Below, piece after piece: positions 52,729 to 61,836 of a stretch of 64,000 nucleotides of DNA. The stretch is from Niveispirillum irakense DSM 11586 (GTDB lineage Bacteria; Pseudomonadota; Alphaproteobacteria; Azospirillales; Azospirillaceae): contig NZ_KE386935.1 of assembly GCF_000429645.1 (NCBI RefSeq), forward strand, positions 120,946 through 184,945. The letters run 5' to 3'. The notes under the pieces were generated by a model. It saw only the letters and a program-made list of their open reading frames with translations, searched no databases and had not been told where the DNA came from. Made by a program: the position numbers and the translations under genes. The stretch's first letter is position 1. Every line of letters starts with the position of its first letter.

Positions 52729-52840
52729 GCCCGTTCTAGCTCCCCGTCTGATCGATTTTTATTACCGGTGGCTGGAAAGGTGCCGCCGGGTTCGCCAGGA
52801 TTGATGCGCAAAGCCGGCCCCGACGCAAGCATCCTGTTGC

Positions 52841-52875
52841 GAAAAAAGAAAGGGCGGGTCCACGCGGACCCGCCC
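52841..52875 (-). terminator. Rho-independent terminator of the MHS transporter gene
   Basis: On the minus strand GGGCGGGTCC-GCGT-GGACCCGCCC, a perfect 10-bp stem, is followed by TTTCTTTTTT. It lies 31 bp after the transporter stop. The rest of 52729-52906 contains only the presumed promoter of the response regulator, downstream on the same strand. Confidence 0.95.
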
Positions 52876-52906
52876 GAGAGAGGCTTCAGGGGTTACTCAG
52901 AACCGG

Positions 52907-54625
52907 TCAATCATGCTCGTAAATGTCCACATCCTTGGTTTCGCGGACAAAGAGCAGGCCGATGACCAAGGTCACAGCGGCCACAATGATCGGGTACCAG
53001 AGGCCGGAATAGATGTCGCCGGTGGCTGCCACGATCGCCAGGCTGGTGGCCGGCAGGAACCCGCCGAACCAGCCATTACCGATATGGTAGGGCAACGACA
53101 TGGAGGTATAGCGGATACGGGTGGGGAACATTTCCACCAGCATCGCGGCGATGGGGCCATAGACCAGGGTCACATAGACGACCAGGATCCAGAGCAGCAC
53201 CACAACCATCACATGGTTGATCTTTTCCGGGTTGGCCTTGGCCGGGTAGCCGGCCTCGTTCAACGCCTGGCTCAACGACTTGTCGAAGGCAGCAGCGGCA
53301 GACGCCGGATCAGCCGGGGCGGCACTGCTATGGGCCGGGCCATGCAGCGACACTTCCGTCTTGGCCACCTGACCGGAGCCGTCATAGCTGGTGATGACCG
53401 TGCTACCGACCCGGATCTGGGCGACCGTACCGGCAGGGGCTTCCTCGTTGCTGTAGGGGATACCCTTCTTCACCAGCGCCGACTTCGCGATATCGCAGGA
53501 AGAGGTGAATTTAGAGGTACCGACCGGGTTGAACTGGAAGGAACATTCTTTGGGATCGGCGCTCACCACCACCGGGGAAGAGGCGACCGCCTGTTCCAAT
53601 TCCGGATTGGCGAAGTGGGTGATGCCCTTGAAGATCGGGAAGTAGGTGATGATCGCCAGGATCAGGCCGGCCATGATGATCGGCTTGCGACCGATCTTAT
53701 CCGACAGGGTACCGAAGATGACGAAGAAGGGGGTGCCCAGCAGCAGGGCCGCGGCAATCAGCAGGTTGGCGGTATAGGCGTCAACCTTCAGTGTCGTGGT
53801 CAGGAAGAACAGGGCATAGAACTGACCCGTGTACCAGACCACTGCCTGACCGGCGACCAGACCCAGCAGCGCCAGGATCACGATCTTCAGGTTTTTCCAG
53901 TTGCCGAAGGCTTCCGTCAGCGGGGCCTTGGAGTGCTTGCCCTCCTCCTTCATCTTCTTGAAGGCCGGGCTTTCGCTCAGCATCAAGCGAATCCAGACCG
54001 AAATGCCCAGCAGCACAATGGACAGCAGGAACGGGATACGCCAGCCCCAGGTATCGAACTGTTCCGGGGTCATGGACATGCGGCAGGCCAGGATGACCAG
54101 CAGGGACAGGAACAGACCCAGCGTCGCCGTGGTCTGGATCCAGGAGGTATAGTTGCCACGGCGGCCGTGCGGGGCATGTTCCGCCACATAAGTGGCAGCA
54201 CCGCCATATTCACCACCCAGCGCCAGACCTTGCAGCATGCGCAGGCAGATCAGGATGATCGGGGCGGCAATACCGATGGTGGCGTAGTTGGGCAGAATAC
54301 CGACGATGAAGGTCGATGCGCCCATGATCAGGATAGTGACAAGGAAGGTATATTTGCGGCCGATCATGTCGCCCAGCCGGCCAAACACAAGGGCGCCGAA
54401 GGGACGGACGAAGAAGCCGGCCGCGAATGCCAGCAGGGCGAAGATCATCGCCGCCGTCTCATTGACGCCGGAGAAGAACTGCTTGGCGATCACCGCCGCC
54501 AGCGAGCCGTATAGGTAGAAGTCGTACCATTCAAAGACGGTCCCAAGCGAAGAAGCGAAAATCACCTTCCGCTCTTCCTTGGTCATCGGCGGTGGATTCG
54601 CCGCGCCTGCTGCTACATTGGCCAT
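52907..54625 (-). CDS. MHS-type MFS symporter with large loop insertion
   Basis: A 572-residue metabolite:H+ symporter. Helices 1-9 include FEWYDFYLYGSLAAVIAKQFF (about 30-50, MHS signature), the FGRLGDMIGRK loop and FGTLSDKIGRKP in the second half. Between about residues 340 and 465 lies a hydrophilic insertion containing CSFQFNP and SCDIAKSALVKKG, two Cys that could pair, and an Ala/Ser-rich stretch; then the last membrane helices resume at INHVMVVVLLWILVVY. The insertion probably faces the periplasm. Dicarboxylates or similar metabolites are plausible substrates. Confidence 0.85.
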   Translation of the reverse strand: MANVAAGAANPPPMTKEERKVIFASSLGTVFEWYDFYLYGSLAAVIAKQFFSGVNETAAMIFALLAFAAGFFVRPFGALVFGRLGDMIGRKYTFLVTILIMGASTFIVGILPNYATIGIAAPIILICLRMLQGLALGGEYGGAATYVAEHAPHGRRGNYTSWIQTTATLGLFLSLLVILACRMSMTPEQFDTWGWRIPFLLSIVLLGISVWIRLMLSESPAFKKMKEEGKHSKAPLTEAFGNWKNLKIVILALLGLVAGQAVVWYTGQFYALFFLTTTLKVDAYTANLLIAAALLLGTPFFVIFGTLSDKIGRKPIIMAGLILAIITYFPIFKGITHFANPELEQAVASSPVVVSADPKECSFQFNPVGTSKFTSSCDIAKSALVKKGIPYSNEEAPAGTVAQIRVGSTVITSYDGSGQVAKTEVSLHGPAHSSAAPADPASAAAAFDKSLSQALNEAGYPAKANPEKINHVMVVVLLWILVVYVTLVYGPIAAMLVEMFPTRIRYTSMSLPYHIGNGWFGGFLPATSLAIVAATGDIYSGLWYPIIVAAVTLVIGLLFVRETKDVDIYEHD

Positions 54626-55097
54626 ATGCCCTCCCAGATTGGCGATAGGTCACCGATATGAGTCGCGTCGGCATCTTGATGGTGCCGTTCAAACGGCGGC
54701 GGAAACACCGTCGCCACGCCGCTCGATGCTCAACGATGGTCCAGCACAGCCCGGGAGGCAGCCCCGACCTTGGTAGCGGCAAGCCTTCTACATGTCATTG
54801 AGATGACAGGATTTTTTGATGCGCCGCAATAGAACACGGGGAAAAGGTGGCCCGGCGCCATGTCAAAGACCCGTATCGCGCGCAGGCCATAGCCGGACAA
54901 AACCGGGTATATCAACAAGATAGACCCATTGATGAATGGTGACGCCGGACCAGTTTGCAAGCCGCCGGGTATCAGGCTGCGCGAACGCCGGCTCTCCTTT
55001 ATGTTGCAATGCAGCACAAGAAAGGTGCCTTCACAGGCATCACCGGTGGAGGTGCGACCGACGCTCAGCCCGAAAAGCAGGAAATCCCGTAACCTGA
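54626..55097. other. Intergenic region upstream of the MHS transporter
   Basis: No gene is supported; the open frames here overlap each other on both strands and resemble nothing. It should contain the transporter promoter. I see no clear operator or repeat. Confidence 0.5.
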
Positions 55098-55126
55098 AAA
55101 CAGAAAAGCCAGCCGCAATGGCTGGC
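55098..55126 (-). terminator. Rho-independent terminator after the secreted small protein
   Basis: On the minus strand GCCAGCC-ATTGC-GGCTGGC is followed by TTTTCTGTTTT. It lies about 87 bp beyond the stop of the gene at 55213, after a second strong hairpin. Confidence 0.85.
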
Positions 55127-55161
55127 CTGGGCCGGCTGATTCGCCGGGACCTGCGCCATGA

Positions 55162-55196
55162 CGCATGCGGGTACCCGGTAAGGTCACCCGCATGCG
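55162..55196. other. Long perfect hairpin 3' of the secreted-protein gene
   Basis: An 11-bp perfect inverted repeat CGCATGCGGGT-N13-ACCCGCATGCG, 16 bp after the stop codon and before the terminator. It is probably an mRNA stabiliser or part of a small RNA 3' end. Confidence 0.7.
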
Positions 55197-55212
55197 ATGG
55201 CGGCATCTGTCA

Positions 55213-55599
55213 TCAGTTCGTGGCAGCAACCTGGGACTGCTGCGCCTTGAAAGCACGCAGTTCAGCATTGTAGCTGTTCACGGTGATTTCCAGGCGATCG
55301 GCAGCCTGGTCACGCATGGCGGCCATGGAAGCGCGATAAGCCGGCTGCGACAGGTAGCTGGAGGAAACCGGATGGCTGTCCAGGCAGGTCAGGTAGCCAA
55401 TGGATTCCTTGGCGAAGCCACGGACCGAAGCAGCGGTGGAGCGCATGGCCTGCTCGCTGGCGGACTTGCCTTCGATCAGGGCCGGGGCCTGCGGAGCCTT
55501 ACCGCAAGCGCGGTTGACAGCGGCCGGATTGGCCTGGGACTGACCAGCGGCGAGCAGGGCCAGGGCGGAAATGAACAGAGCGGAATAGAGCTTCTTCAT
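55213..55599 (-). CDS. Small secreted protein of unknown function
   Basis: A 128-residue precursor from the ATG at 55599 (MKKLYSALFISALALLAAGQ). A signal peptide ends near residue 23 (SQA-NPA). The mature part is helical, Ala/Ser/Gln-rich, with two Cys (ACGKAP and TCLDSHP) that could form a disulfide in the periplasm. It has its own terminator and an upstream gap of 185 bp, so it is an independent unit. No family is recognised. Confidence 0.7.
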   Translation of the reverse strand: MKKLYSALFISALALLAAGQSQANPAAVNRACGKAPQAPALIEGKSASEQAMRSTAASVRGFAKESIGYLTCLDSHPVSSSYLSQPAYRASMAAMRDQAADRLEITVNSYNAELRAFKAQQSQVAATN

Positions 55600-55766
55600 A
55601 GCGATACTCACAAAGCTGAACGGGGCGGGATTGCCACCGATTTCGGGCCTTGTACGTTCGCTCCCCATGTAAATTCGGAACCGGCTTTAAGATGCGTCCC
55701 GTTGTTGTGCTTTGCACTATAGGGATGTTGCGTCGCAGCGAAAAGCAGATTCTGCATGTATAAACT

Positions 55767-55783
55767 CGGTAACCATATTACCG
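55767..55783. other. Inverted repeat at the xdhC 3' end
   Basis: CGGTAA-CCATA-TTACCG lies immediately after the xdhC stop codon (xdhC runs leftward). No T-run follows, so it could be a regulator site for the gene at 55599 or a weak processing site. A second small palindrome GCAGA-T-TCTGC is at 55745-55755. Confidence 0.5.
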
Positions 55784-55784
55784 A

Positions 55785-56636
55785 CTATGCACTATCTGCA
55801 TGACAAGAATTAGAGTTACCGCAAGAATCACAGGCAGTTTTGTTTGTAACAATACTACTTTTCGCAGTCGCGGTAACTTCGAGAGGTCGGGTGACGATCT
55901 GGGCCGCAACCGCCAGCGCAATTTCACCCGGATGTTTGCCCTTTATCGCCGGCAATCCGATCGGGCAGATCAGCCGGCTGGTGTCGATTTTCTCCGCCGT
56001 CAGGCGACGGACAAAGCGCGCACGTTTGGTGGCCGATCCGATCAAGCCGACAAAAGCCGGACCAGGCCCCGCCAGCGCCGTTCGCACCAGCCGGTAATCC
56101 AGCGCATGATCATGGGTCATGACCAGGACATGGGTGAACCGGGCTTGCAATGTCACCTGCTCCTCCGGCTGGTCGCTGGCAAGGGCGGTTACATTGTCCG
56201 GCAGGGTGGTCGGGAACATGTCCGGGCGGTTATCCACCCAGACCACGCGGGCCGGCAGCGTGCCCAGGATGGTAACCAGCGCGCGGCCGACATGGCCGGC
56301 GCCGAACAGCAGCACCCGCAGCGGCGGCGGCAGGATCGGCTCCAGCATGACGCTGACCCGCCCGCCGCAACATTGCCCCAACGCGGGACCCAACGGCAGG
56401 GAATGTGTCTGCATCTCCCCCTCCCGCCGGTCCAGCATGGCGCGCGCCATCTCAATCGCGGTGAATTCCAACGCCCCGCCGCCGATGGTGCCATGCACGC
56501 TGTCCGCCCCCACCAGCATCTTGGTCCCCGCCGCACGGGGGGTGGAGCCTGCCGCCTCTGTCACCGTAACCAGCACGCACGCCTCCCCCCGCCGGTCGAA
56601 GCCGGCCAGGGCCTGTATCCAATCGCCGCCGCTCAC
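55785..56636 (-). CDS. xdhC: XdhC, molybdenum cofactor chaperone for xanthine dehydrogenase
   Basis: A 283-residue XdhC/CoxI-family protein that binds sulfurated molybdenum cofactor and inserts it into XdhB. The blocks are EAAGSTPRAAGTKMLV, GTIGGGALE (about 51-59), GPALGQCCGGRV (Cys pair about 89-90) and the Rossmann-like LLFGAGHVGRAL (about 110-121). The C-terminal tail carries extra cysteines (CDSCGNSNSCHADSA). It overlaps xdhB by 4 bp. Confidence 0.93.
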   Translation of the reverse strand: MSGGDWIQALAGFDRRGEACVLVTVTEAAGSTPRAAGTKMLVGADSVHGTIGGGALEFTAIEMARAMLDRREGEMQTHSLPLGPALGQCCGGRVSVMLEPILPPPLRVLLFGAGHVGRALVTILGTLPARVVWVDNRPDMFPTTLPDNVTALASDQPEEQVTLQARFTHVLVMTHDHALDYRLVRTALAGPGPAFVGLIGSATKRARFVRRLTAEKIDTSRLICPIGLPAIKGKHPGEIALAVAAQIVTRPLEVTATAKSSIVTNKTACDSCGNSNSCHADSA

Positions 56637-58981
56637 GCCGTTCCCTCCGCCAAGGGGCCGGTTGCCTGCCGTTCCATCACCGCCATCAGCACCCGTTCCG
56701 GTGTCGCCGGCGCATCCAGTTGCACCGGCCCGCTGCCACCGGCAGCAGCCACCGCATCCTTCAATGCGTGCAGGACAGAAATTGCCAGCATCAGCGGCGG
56801 TTCCCCCACCGCCTTGGACCGATGGATCGTCTCCTCCCCATTGGGTTGGTCATAGAGCGTGACATTGAAATGGTCCGGCACGTCCCCGCAGCCGGGTATC
56901 TTATACGTAGAAGGGGCATGGGTGCGCAGATGACCCTGATCATCAAAGACCAGCTCTTCCATGGTCAGCCAGCCCATGCCCTGGATGAAACCACCCTCAA
57001 TCTGGCCCTTGTCCAGGGCTGGGTTCAGCGAACGACCGCAATCATGCAGGATATCCACCGCCAGCAGCTTATGTTCCCCCGTCAGCGTGTCGATCACCAC
57101 TTCTGACAAGGCCGCGCCATAGGCGAAGTAATAGAAGGGGCGACCGATCAGCGTCTCCTTATCCACGTCGATCTTGGGCGTGGCATAGAAACCGGTGGCA
57201 GACAGGGATATCCGCGCCAGATAGGCCTGACGGGCCAGATCGTCGAACGAAACCGTCTGCCCACCCGCCATGGCCATCCCGTCCACGAAACGGATATCCT
57301 TCGCCGCCACATCCCAGCGGTTGGCCAGGAAGGCGGCCAGCCGGTCCCGGATCGTGATGGCGGCATTATAGGCGGCCATGCCGTTAAGGTCGGTGCCGGC
57401 AGATGCCGCGGTGGCGGAGGTGTTGGGCACTTTATCCGTGCGCGTGGCGCTGATCCGCACCCGGTCCAGCCCAATGCCGAACGCATCGGCCACCACCTGC
57501 GCCACCTTGGTGTAAAGCCCCTGCCCCATCTCCGTACCGCCATGGTTCAGCAGCACAGACCCATCGGCATAAAGATGTACCAGCGCCCCACCCTGGTTCA
57601 GAAAAGACGTGGTGAAGGAGATACCGAATTTCACCGGTGTCAGTGCCAGCCCGCGCTTCAGCACCGGCGATGTGGCATTGAAGGCGGCGATGGCGGCCCG
57701 CCGCTCCGCATAGCGCGCTTCCGCCGCCAGCTTTTCAATGAGGGCGGGGGCGAGATTATCTTCCACCCGCATGCCATAAGGGGTCAGGTCACGCCCCGGC
57801 CCGCCATAAAGATTGACGCGCCGCACCGCCAGCGGGTCCAACCCCCGATGGCGGGCAATATCATCCATCACCTGTTCAATCCCCACCATCCCCTGCGGCC
57901 CGCCAAACCCCCGGAAGGCGGTGTTGGACACGGTATGGGTCTTGTAGCGGTAGGAAGTGATGCGGACGGAAGGAAGGAAATAGCAATTATCACTATGAAA
58001 GACGGCACGGTCATTGATGGCACCGGATAAATCCGTGGACATGCCACAGCGCGATTCCAGCGTGATGTCCAGCCCCAGGATATGGCCCTGATCATCGAAA
58101 CCGACGCTGTAGCCGGTTTCGAAATCATGTCGCTTGCCGGTCATCACCATATCGTCATCGCGGTCCAGCCGCAGCTTGACTGGCCGACCCGTGCGGTCGG
58201 CCAGCAAGGCGGCGGCGGCGGCCACCAGACTGGCCTGGGTTTCCTTGCCGCCGAAGCCGCCACCCATGCGCCGCACCTCCACCACCACCGCATTGTCAGG
58301 GCGGCCCAGGGCGCGGGCGACCAGATGCTGCACTTCCGATGGATGCTGCGTGGAACAGAGCAGGTGCATATCCCCGCCCTCCCCCGGTATGGCCAGGCTG
58401 ATCTGCCCTTCCAGATAGAAATGGTCCTGTCCGCCCATGGCGATATGGCCGGACAGGCGATAAGGGGCAGCGGCAATGGCAGCATCCGGGTCGCCCCGTT
58501 CCACCCGCTTGGGCGGCAGGATGTGGCTTTGCGCCGCCCGCGCTGCCGCGATGGTCACCAGGGGCGGCAACGGATCATATTTCACCTTGGCCAGCCGTGC
58601 CGCCGCCCGCGCCGCCTGCCGGCTGGTCGCCGCCACGGCGAACAGGCATTGGCCGGCATATTCCACCAGACTTTCGGCAAAGATCGGATCATCCGGTACC
58701 ACGGGGCCGACATCATTCACCCCCGGCACATCCCCCGCCGCGATCACCGCCACCACGCCGGGATATGAGGCCACGGCAGACAGGTCCATGGACAGGATGC
58801 GGGCATGGGCATGGGCACTTTGCCCCAATGCCGCATGCAGGGTGCCAGCCGGTTCCGGCACATCATCAACATAGCGCGCCGTGCCCGTCACATGGGCCGC
58901 ACCGCTTTCATGGCGGATATCGCGATGGGTGGCGGGAAAGGGCACCGGGTCGGGTGCGCGCAGGGGGCGGGCTGCACTCAT
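56633..58981 (-). CDS. xdhB: Xanthine dehydrogenase molybdopterin-binding subunit
   Basis: A 782-residue large subunit. The domain order is typical: SGAAHVTGTARYVDD at the N-terminus, MGGGFGGKETQ (about 240-250), the FRGFGGPQGM region binding cofactor (about 359-368) and the active-site Glu in KAVGEPPLMLA (about 730). It hydroxylates hypoxanthine to xanthine to urate, giving electrons to XdhA. Length fits the bacterial XdhAB form. It is coupled to xdhA and xdhC by 4-bp overlaps. Confidence 0.95.
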   Translation of the reverse strand: MSAARPLRAPDPVPFPATHRDIRHESGAAHVTGTARYVDDVPEPAGTLHAALGQSAHAHARILSMDLSAVASYPGVVAVIAAGDVPGVNDVGPVVPDDPIFAESLVEYAGQCLFAVAATSRQAARAAARLAKVKYDPLPPLVTIAAARAAQSHILPPKRVERGDPDAAIAAAPYRLSGHIAMGGQDHFYLEGQISLAIPGEGGDMHLLCSTQHPSEVQHLVARALGRPDNAVVVEVRRMGGGFGGKETQASLVAAAAALLADRTGRPVKLRLDRDDDMVMTGKRHDFETGYSVGFDDQGHILGLDITLESRCGMSTDLSGAINDRAVFHSDNCYFLPSVRITSYRYKTHTVSNTAFRGFGGPQGMVGIEQVMDDIARHRGLDPLAVRRVNLYGGPGRDLTPYGMRVEDNLAPALIEKLAAEARYAERRAAIAAFNATSPVLKRGLALTPVKFGISFTTSFLNQGGALVHLYADGSVLLNHGGTEMGQGLYTKVAQVVADAFGIGLDRVRISATRTDKVPNTSATAASAGTDLNGMAAYNAAITIRDRLAAFLANRWDVAAKDIRFVDGMAMAGGQTVSFDDLARQAYLARISLSATGFYATPKIDVDKETLIGRPFYYFAYGAALSEVVIDTLTGEHKLLAVDILHDCGRSLNPALDKGQIEGGFIQGMGWLTMEELVFDDQGHLRTHAPSTYKIPGCGDVPDHFNVTLYDQPNGEETIHRSKAVGEPPLMLAISVLHALKDAVAAAGGSGPVQLDAPATPERVLMAVMERQATGPLAEGTA

Positions 58982-60429
58982 ACCTCACCTCCCGGCGCGA
59001 AATTTGTCACGCGCACCGCGCCCAGCGGCATCGTCTGCGCCAACTGGAATTTCACAATCAGGTTGCCGGCGACCGCCAGCCGATAGGCGGCACTGGCCCG
59101 CATATCGCTAAGCGGCTGGAAATCCTGTGCCAAAGCCGCCGCCGCATCGCGGGCGGTCTCCGCATCGAAGGGCCGGCCCGTCAAGGCTGCTTCCGCCGCC
59201 CGCGCCCGCTGCGGCGTGCCCGCCATGCCGCCAAAGGCCAGCCGGGCCGCCACCACCTTCCCCCCTGCCATATCCAGGCAGAAGCCGGCCATGACGGCGG
59301 AAATATCCTGATCGAAGCGTTTGGAAATCTTGTAGCAGGCAAACAGCCTGTCTGGCCGGGGCAAGGGCACACGGATCGCCTCGATAAACTCCCCCGCCGT
59401 CAGGGCCGTGCGCCGATAGGCCAGGAAAAAATCCTCCAGCGGCATTTCCCGCCTGTCATCGCCCCGGCGCAGGACAAGGCGGCTGCCCAGCGCGATCAGC
59501 ACCGGCATGCTGTCCCCGATGGGGGAGCCATTGGCGATATTGCCCCCCAGCGTGGCCGAGTTGCGCACCTGGGCCGAGCCGTACCGCCGAAACAGTTCGG
59601 CCATTTCAGGATAAAGGCCCCCCAGCCTTTCAGCGGCGCGGGCCACGGTGACGGCGCTGCCAATGGTCAGCCGGCCATCGGCAGCATCCATCCGCTGTAG
59701 ATCGGCAATACCGCCCACATGGATCAATAAACCCAGATCACGGAACTGCTTGGTCACCCACAGCCCGACATCGGTTCCCCCTGCCACCAGCCTTGCCTCA
59801 GGATGGCGCAGCAGAAGGGCCGCCAGATCATCGGCACTGGCTGGCAGCAGAACCTTCCCGTCCTTGATTTGGCCGGTTTCCCGCCGCTGAATGCTGCGCA
59901 GCAATTCTTCCGTTGCAGCCCCCTTTCCCACCGGTGCCGGATCAGCCCCCATACGGCAGGCCGCCTCAATGATGGGCCGGTAACCGGTACAGCGACAGAG
60001 ATTACCGGCCAGGGCCGTGTCCACCCGCTGCCGCTCCACGGCCCCGCCTTCCGCCTGAAGTGCGAAAAGCGACATCACGATTCCCGGTGTGCAGAAGCCG
60101 CATTGGCTGCCATGGCAATCCACCATCGCCTGCTGCACCGGGTGCAGCGCGCCATCCGGCCCCGCCAGATCCTCCACCGTCACCAGTTCCTTCCCGTCCA
60201 GCGCGGACAGGAACAGGATGCAGGCATTAACGGCGCGATAGCGCAGCCGTCCCTCTTCCAGACCGCCCAGCACCACGGTGCAGGCACCGCAATCACCTTC
60301 GTTGCAGCCCTCCTTGGTGCCGCACAGGCCCCGATCCTCCCGCAGATGGTCAAGCAGGGTGCGTGTGGGCGGGAAGTCACCCAGATGCTGCACCTGCCCG
60401 CGATGGAGAAAACGGATCTGATCGGCCAT
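58978..60429 (-). CDS. xdhA: Xanthine dehydrogenase FeS/FAD subunit
   Basis: A 483-residue small subunit from the ATG at 60429 (MADQIRFLHRG). The plant-type [2Fe-2S] cysteines are C36, C42, C47 and C50 (CGTKEGCNEGDCGAC), the second cluster is in SQCGFCTPG and LCRCTGYRPI (about 113-150), and the FAD domain follows, with LVAGGTDVGLW and ATLGGNIANGSPIGD. The longer frame to 60531 is not family-like. It is first in xdhA-xdhB-xdhC and divergent from the M20 hydrolases. Confidence 0.95.
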   Translation of the reverse strand: MADQIRFLHRGQVQHLGDFPPTRTLLDHLREDRGLCGTKEGCNEGDCGACTVVLGGLEEGRLRYRAVNACILFLSALDGKELVTVEDLAGPDGALHPVQQAMVDCHGSQCGFCTPGIVMSLFALQAEGGAVERQRVDTALAGNLCRCTGYRPIIEAACRMGADPAPVGKGAATEELLRSIQRRETGQIKDGKVLLPASADDLAALLLRHPEARLVAGGTDVGLWVTKQFRDLGLLIHVGGIADLQRMDAADGRLTIGSAVTVARAAERLGGLYPEMAELFRRYGSAQVRNSATLGGNIANGSPIGDSMPVLIALGSRLVLRRGDDRREMPLEDFFLAYRRTALTAGEFIEAIRVPLPRPDRLFACYKISKRFDQDISAVMAGFCLDMAGGKVVAARLAFGGMAGTPQRARAAEAALTGRPFDAETARDAAAALAQDFQPLSDMRASAAYRLAVAGNLIVKFQLAQTMPLGAVRVTNFAPGGEV

Positions 60430-60495
60430 GGGCGTCCGTATGTTCCAAAAGAAAGCATGGCAGAACAGGAAACGATCGCTGTCAAGCCGCTTTAC

Positions 60496-60527
60496 AGAAC
60501 AATGATGCAATGCAACATTTTTGTTCT
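60496..60527. promoter_or_regulatory. Inverted repeat in the xdhA/hydrolase divergent promoter
   Basis: AGAACAA-N18-TTGTTCT, with ATGCAATGCAACA inside the loop, in the 124-bp gap between two divergent purine-pathway units. It differs from the TGACA repeats of the puuE-uraD gap, so a different regulator may act here. Confidence 0.45.
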
Positions 60528-60553
60528 CCATCCATCAGCGCAGGAATGACCGC

Positions 60554-61813
60554 ATGGCCCTGTCCCCCGCCCCCGCCGGAACCGTCTCCCGTTTCGTCAA
60601 TCAGGCGCGCCTGGCGCAAAGGCTGGCCGACATGGCCCGCATCGGGGCGACGGCCAAAGGTGGGGTCAACCGACAGGCTTTATCGGTGGAAGATGGGCAG
60701 GCCCGTGCCCTGCTGACCGGCTGGGCCGTGGCGCGGGGTTTTGATGTGGCAACCGATGGCATCGGCAATCTGTTCGTGCGCCGCGCCGGCAGCAACCCCG
60801 ATGCCGCACCGGTCATGACCGGCAGCCATCTGGACAGCCAGCCGACCGGCGGGCGCTATGATGGGGTCTATGGCGTGCTGGCCGGGTTTGAGGTGCTGGA
60901 GGCGCTGGAGGATGCCGGCATCACCACCCGCCACCCGGTGGAGGTGGTGGCCTGGACGAATGAGGAAGGCTCCCGTTTCCAGCCCTATTGCATGGGGTCG
61001 GCCCTGTTCGCTGGCAAGATGGACCTGGAAATGGTGCTGGCCTGCACCGACCCCAAAGGGATCAGCGTGCGCGACGCGCTGGCTGAAACCCTGGCCCTGG
61101 CCCCGCCCATGCCGTCGCGCCCCTTCGGCACGCCAGCCGCCGCCTATGTGGAAGCCCATATTGAACAAGGCCCCCGCCTGGAAGCCGAAGGGCTGACCAT
61201 CGGTGTGGTGCAGGGTATCCAGGGCAGCCGCTGGTTCCAGGTGGAGGTGACAGGTCAGGAAGCCCATGCCGGCACCACACCGCACGGCGCGCGCAAGGAT
61301 GCGTTCCAGACGGCGCTGCGCATGGTCACTGCGCTGAACGATCTGATGCACGATCCGGACGATATTATCCGCTGCACTTTCGGCCGGTTCGAGGTTCTGC
61401 CCGGTTCCCCCAACACGGTGCCGGGCAAGGTGATCTTCACCATTGATTTCCGCCACCCCGATGCCGGCGTGGTGAAGGAGAAGGGCGACGCCATTGCCCC
61501 GCTGCTCCACTCCCTGGCCGCCCCCTGCACCGTGATGGTGAAGGAAACCTCCACCACCGCCCCGGTGGATTTCGATCCCCTGGTTGTGGAAGCGGTGCGC
61601 GATGCCGCCGGCTTGCTGGGATTGAGCCATCGGGACATGCCGTCGGGTGCCAATCACGACGCCAAATTCATGGCACCGCGCTGCCCCACCGGCATGATCT
61701 TCATCCCCTGCAAGGACGGGATCAGCCACAATGAGGTGGAATATGCCAGCCCCGAACATTGCCATGCCGGTGCCGCCGTGCTGGCGGAAACGCTGGTAAG
61801 GCTGGCGGTGTGA
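60554..61813 (+). CDS. Zn-dependent allantoate/ureidoglycolate amidohydrolase-like protein
   Basis: A 419-residue M20-family hydrolase of the allantoate amidohydrolase/carbamoylase group. The metal-site motifs are GSHLDSQPTGGRYDG (His/Asp, about 93-107), WTNEEGSRF (Glu-Glu, about 134-142), AHIEQGPRLE, and the C-terminal HNEVEYASPEHC. The SQPTGGRYDG form is also found in ureidopropionase-like relatives, so the exact ureido substrate is open. It is divergent from xdhA. The ATG at 60554 follows AGGAA. Confidence 0.82.
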   Translation: MALSPAPAGTVSRFVNQARLAQRLADMARIGATAKGGVNRQALSVEDGQARALLTGWAVARGFDVATDGIGNLFVRRAGSNPDAAPVMTGSHLDSQPTGGRYDGVYGVLAGFEVLEALEDAGITTRHPVEVVAWTNEEGSRFQPYCMGSALFAGKMDLEMVLACTDPKGISVRDALAETLALAPPMPSRPFGTPAAAYVEAHIEQGPRLEAEGLTIGVVQGIQGSRWFQVEVTGQEAHAGTTPHGARKDAFQTALRMVTALNDLMHDPDDIIRCTFGRFEVLPGSPNTVPGKVIFTIDFRHPDAGVVKEKGDAIAPLLHSLAAPCTVMVKETSTTAPVDFDPLVVEAVRDAAGLLGLSHRDMPSGANHDAKFMAPRCPTGMIFIPCKDGISHNEVEYASPEHCHAGAAVLAETLVRLAV

Positions 61814-61836
61814 CGGGTAGAGGCGGAGCAAAATCC

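Noticed and set aside
54929-55273. 114-codon plus-strand frame
   Set aside because: It spans the terminator and hairpin of the secreted-protein gene and has no recognisable motif or ribosome site.
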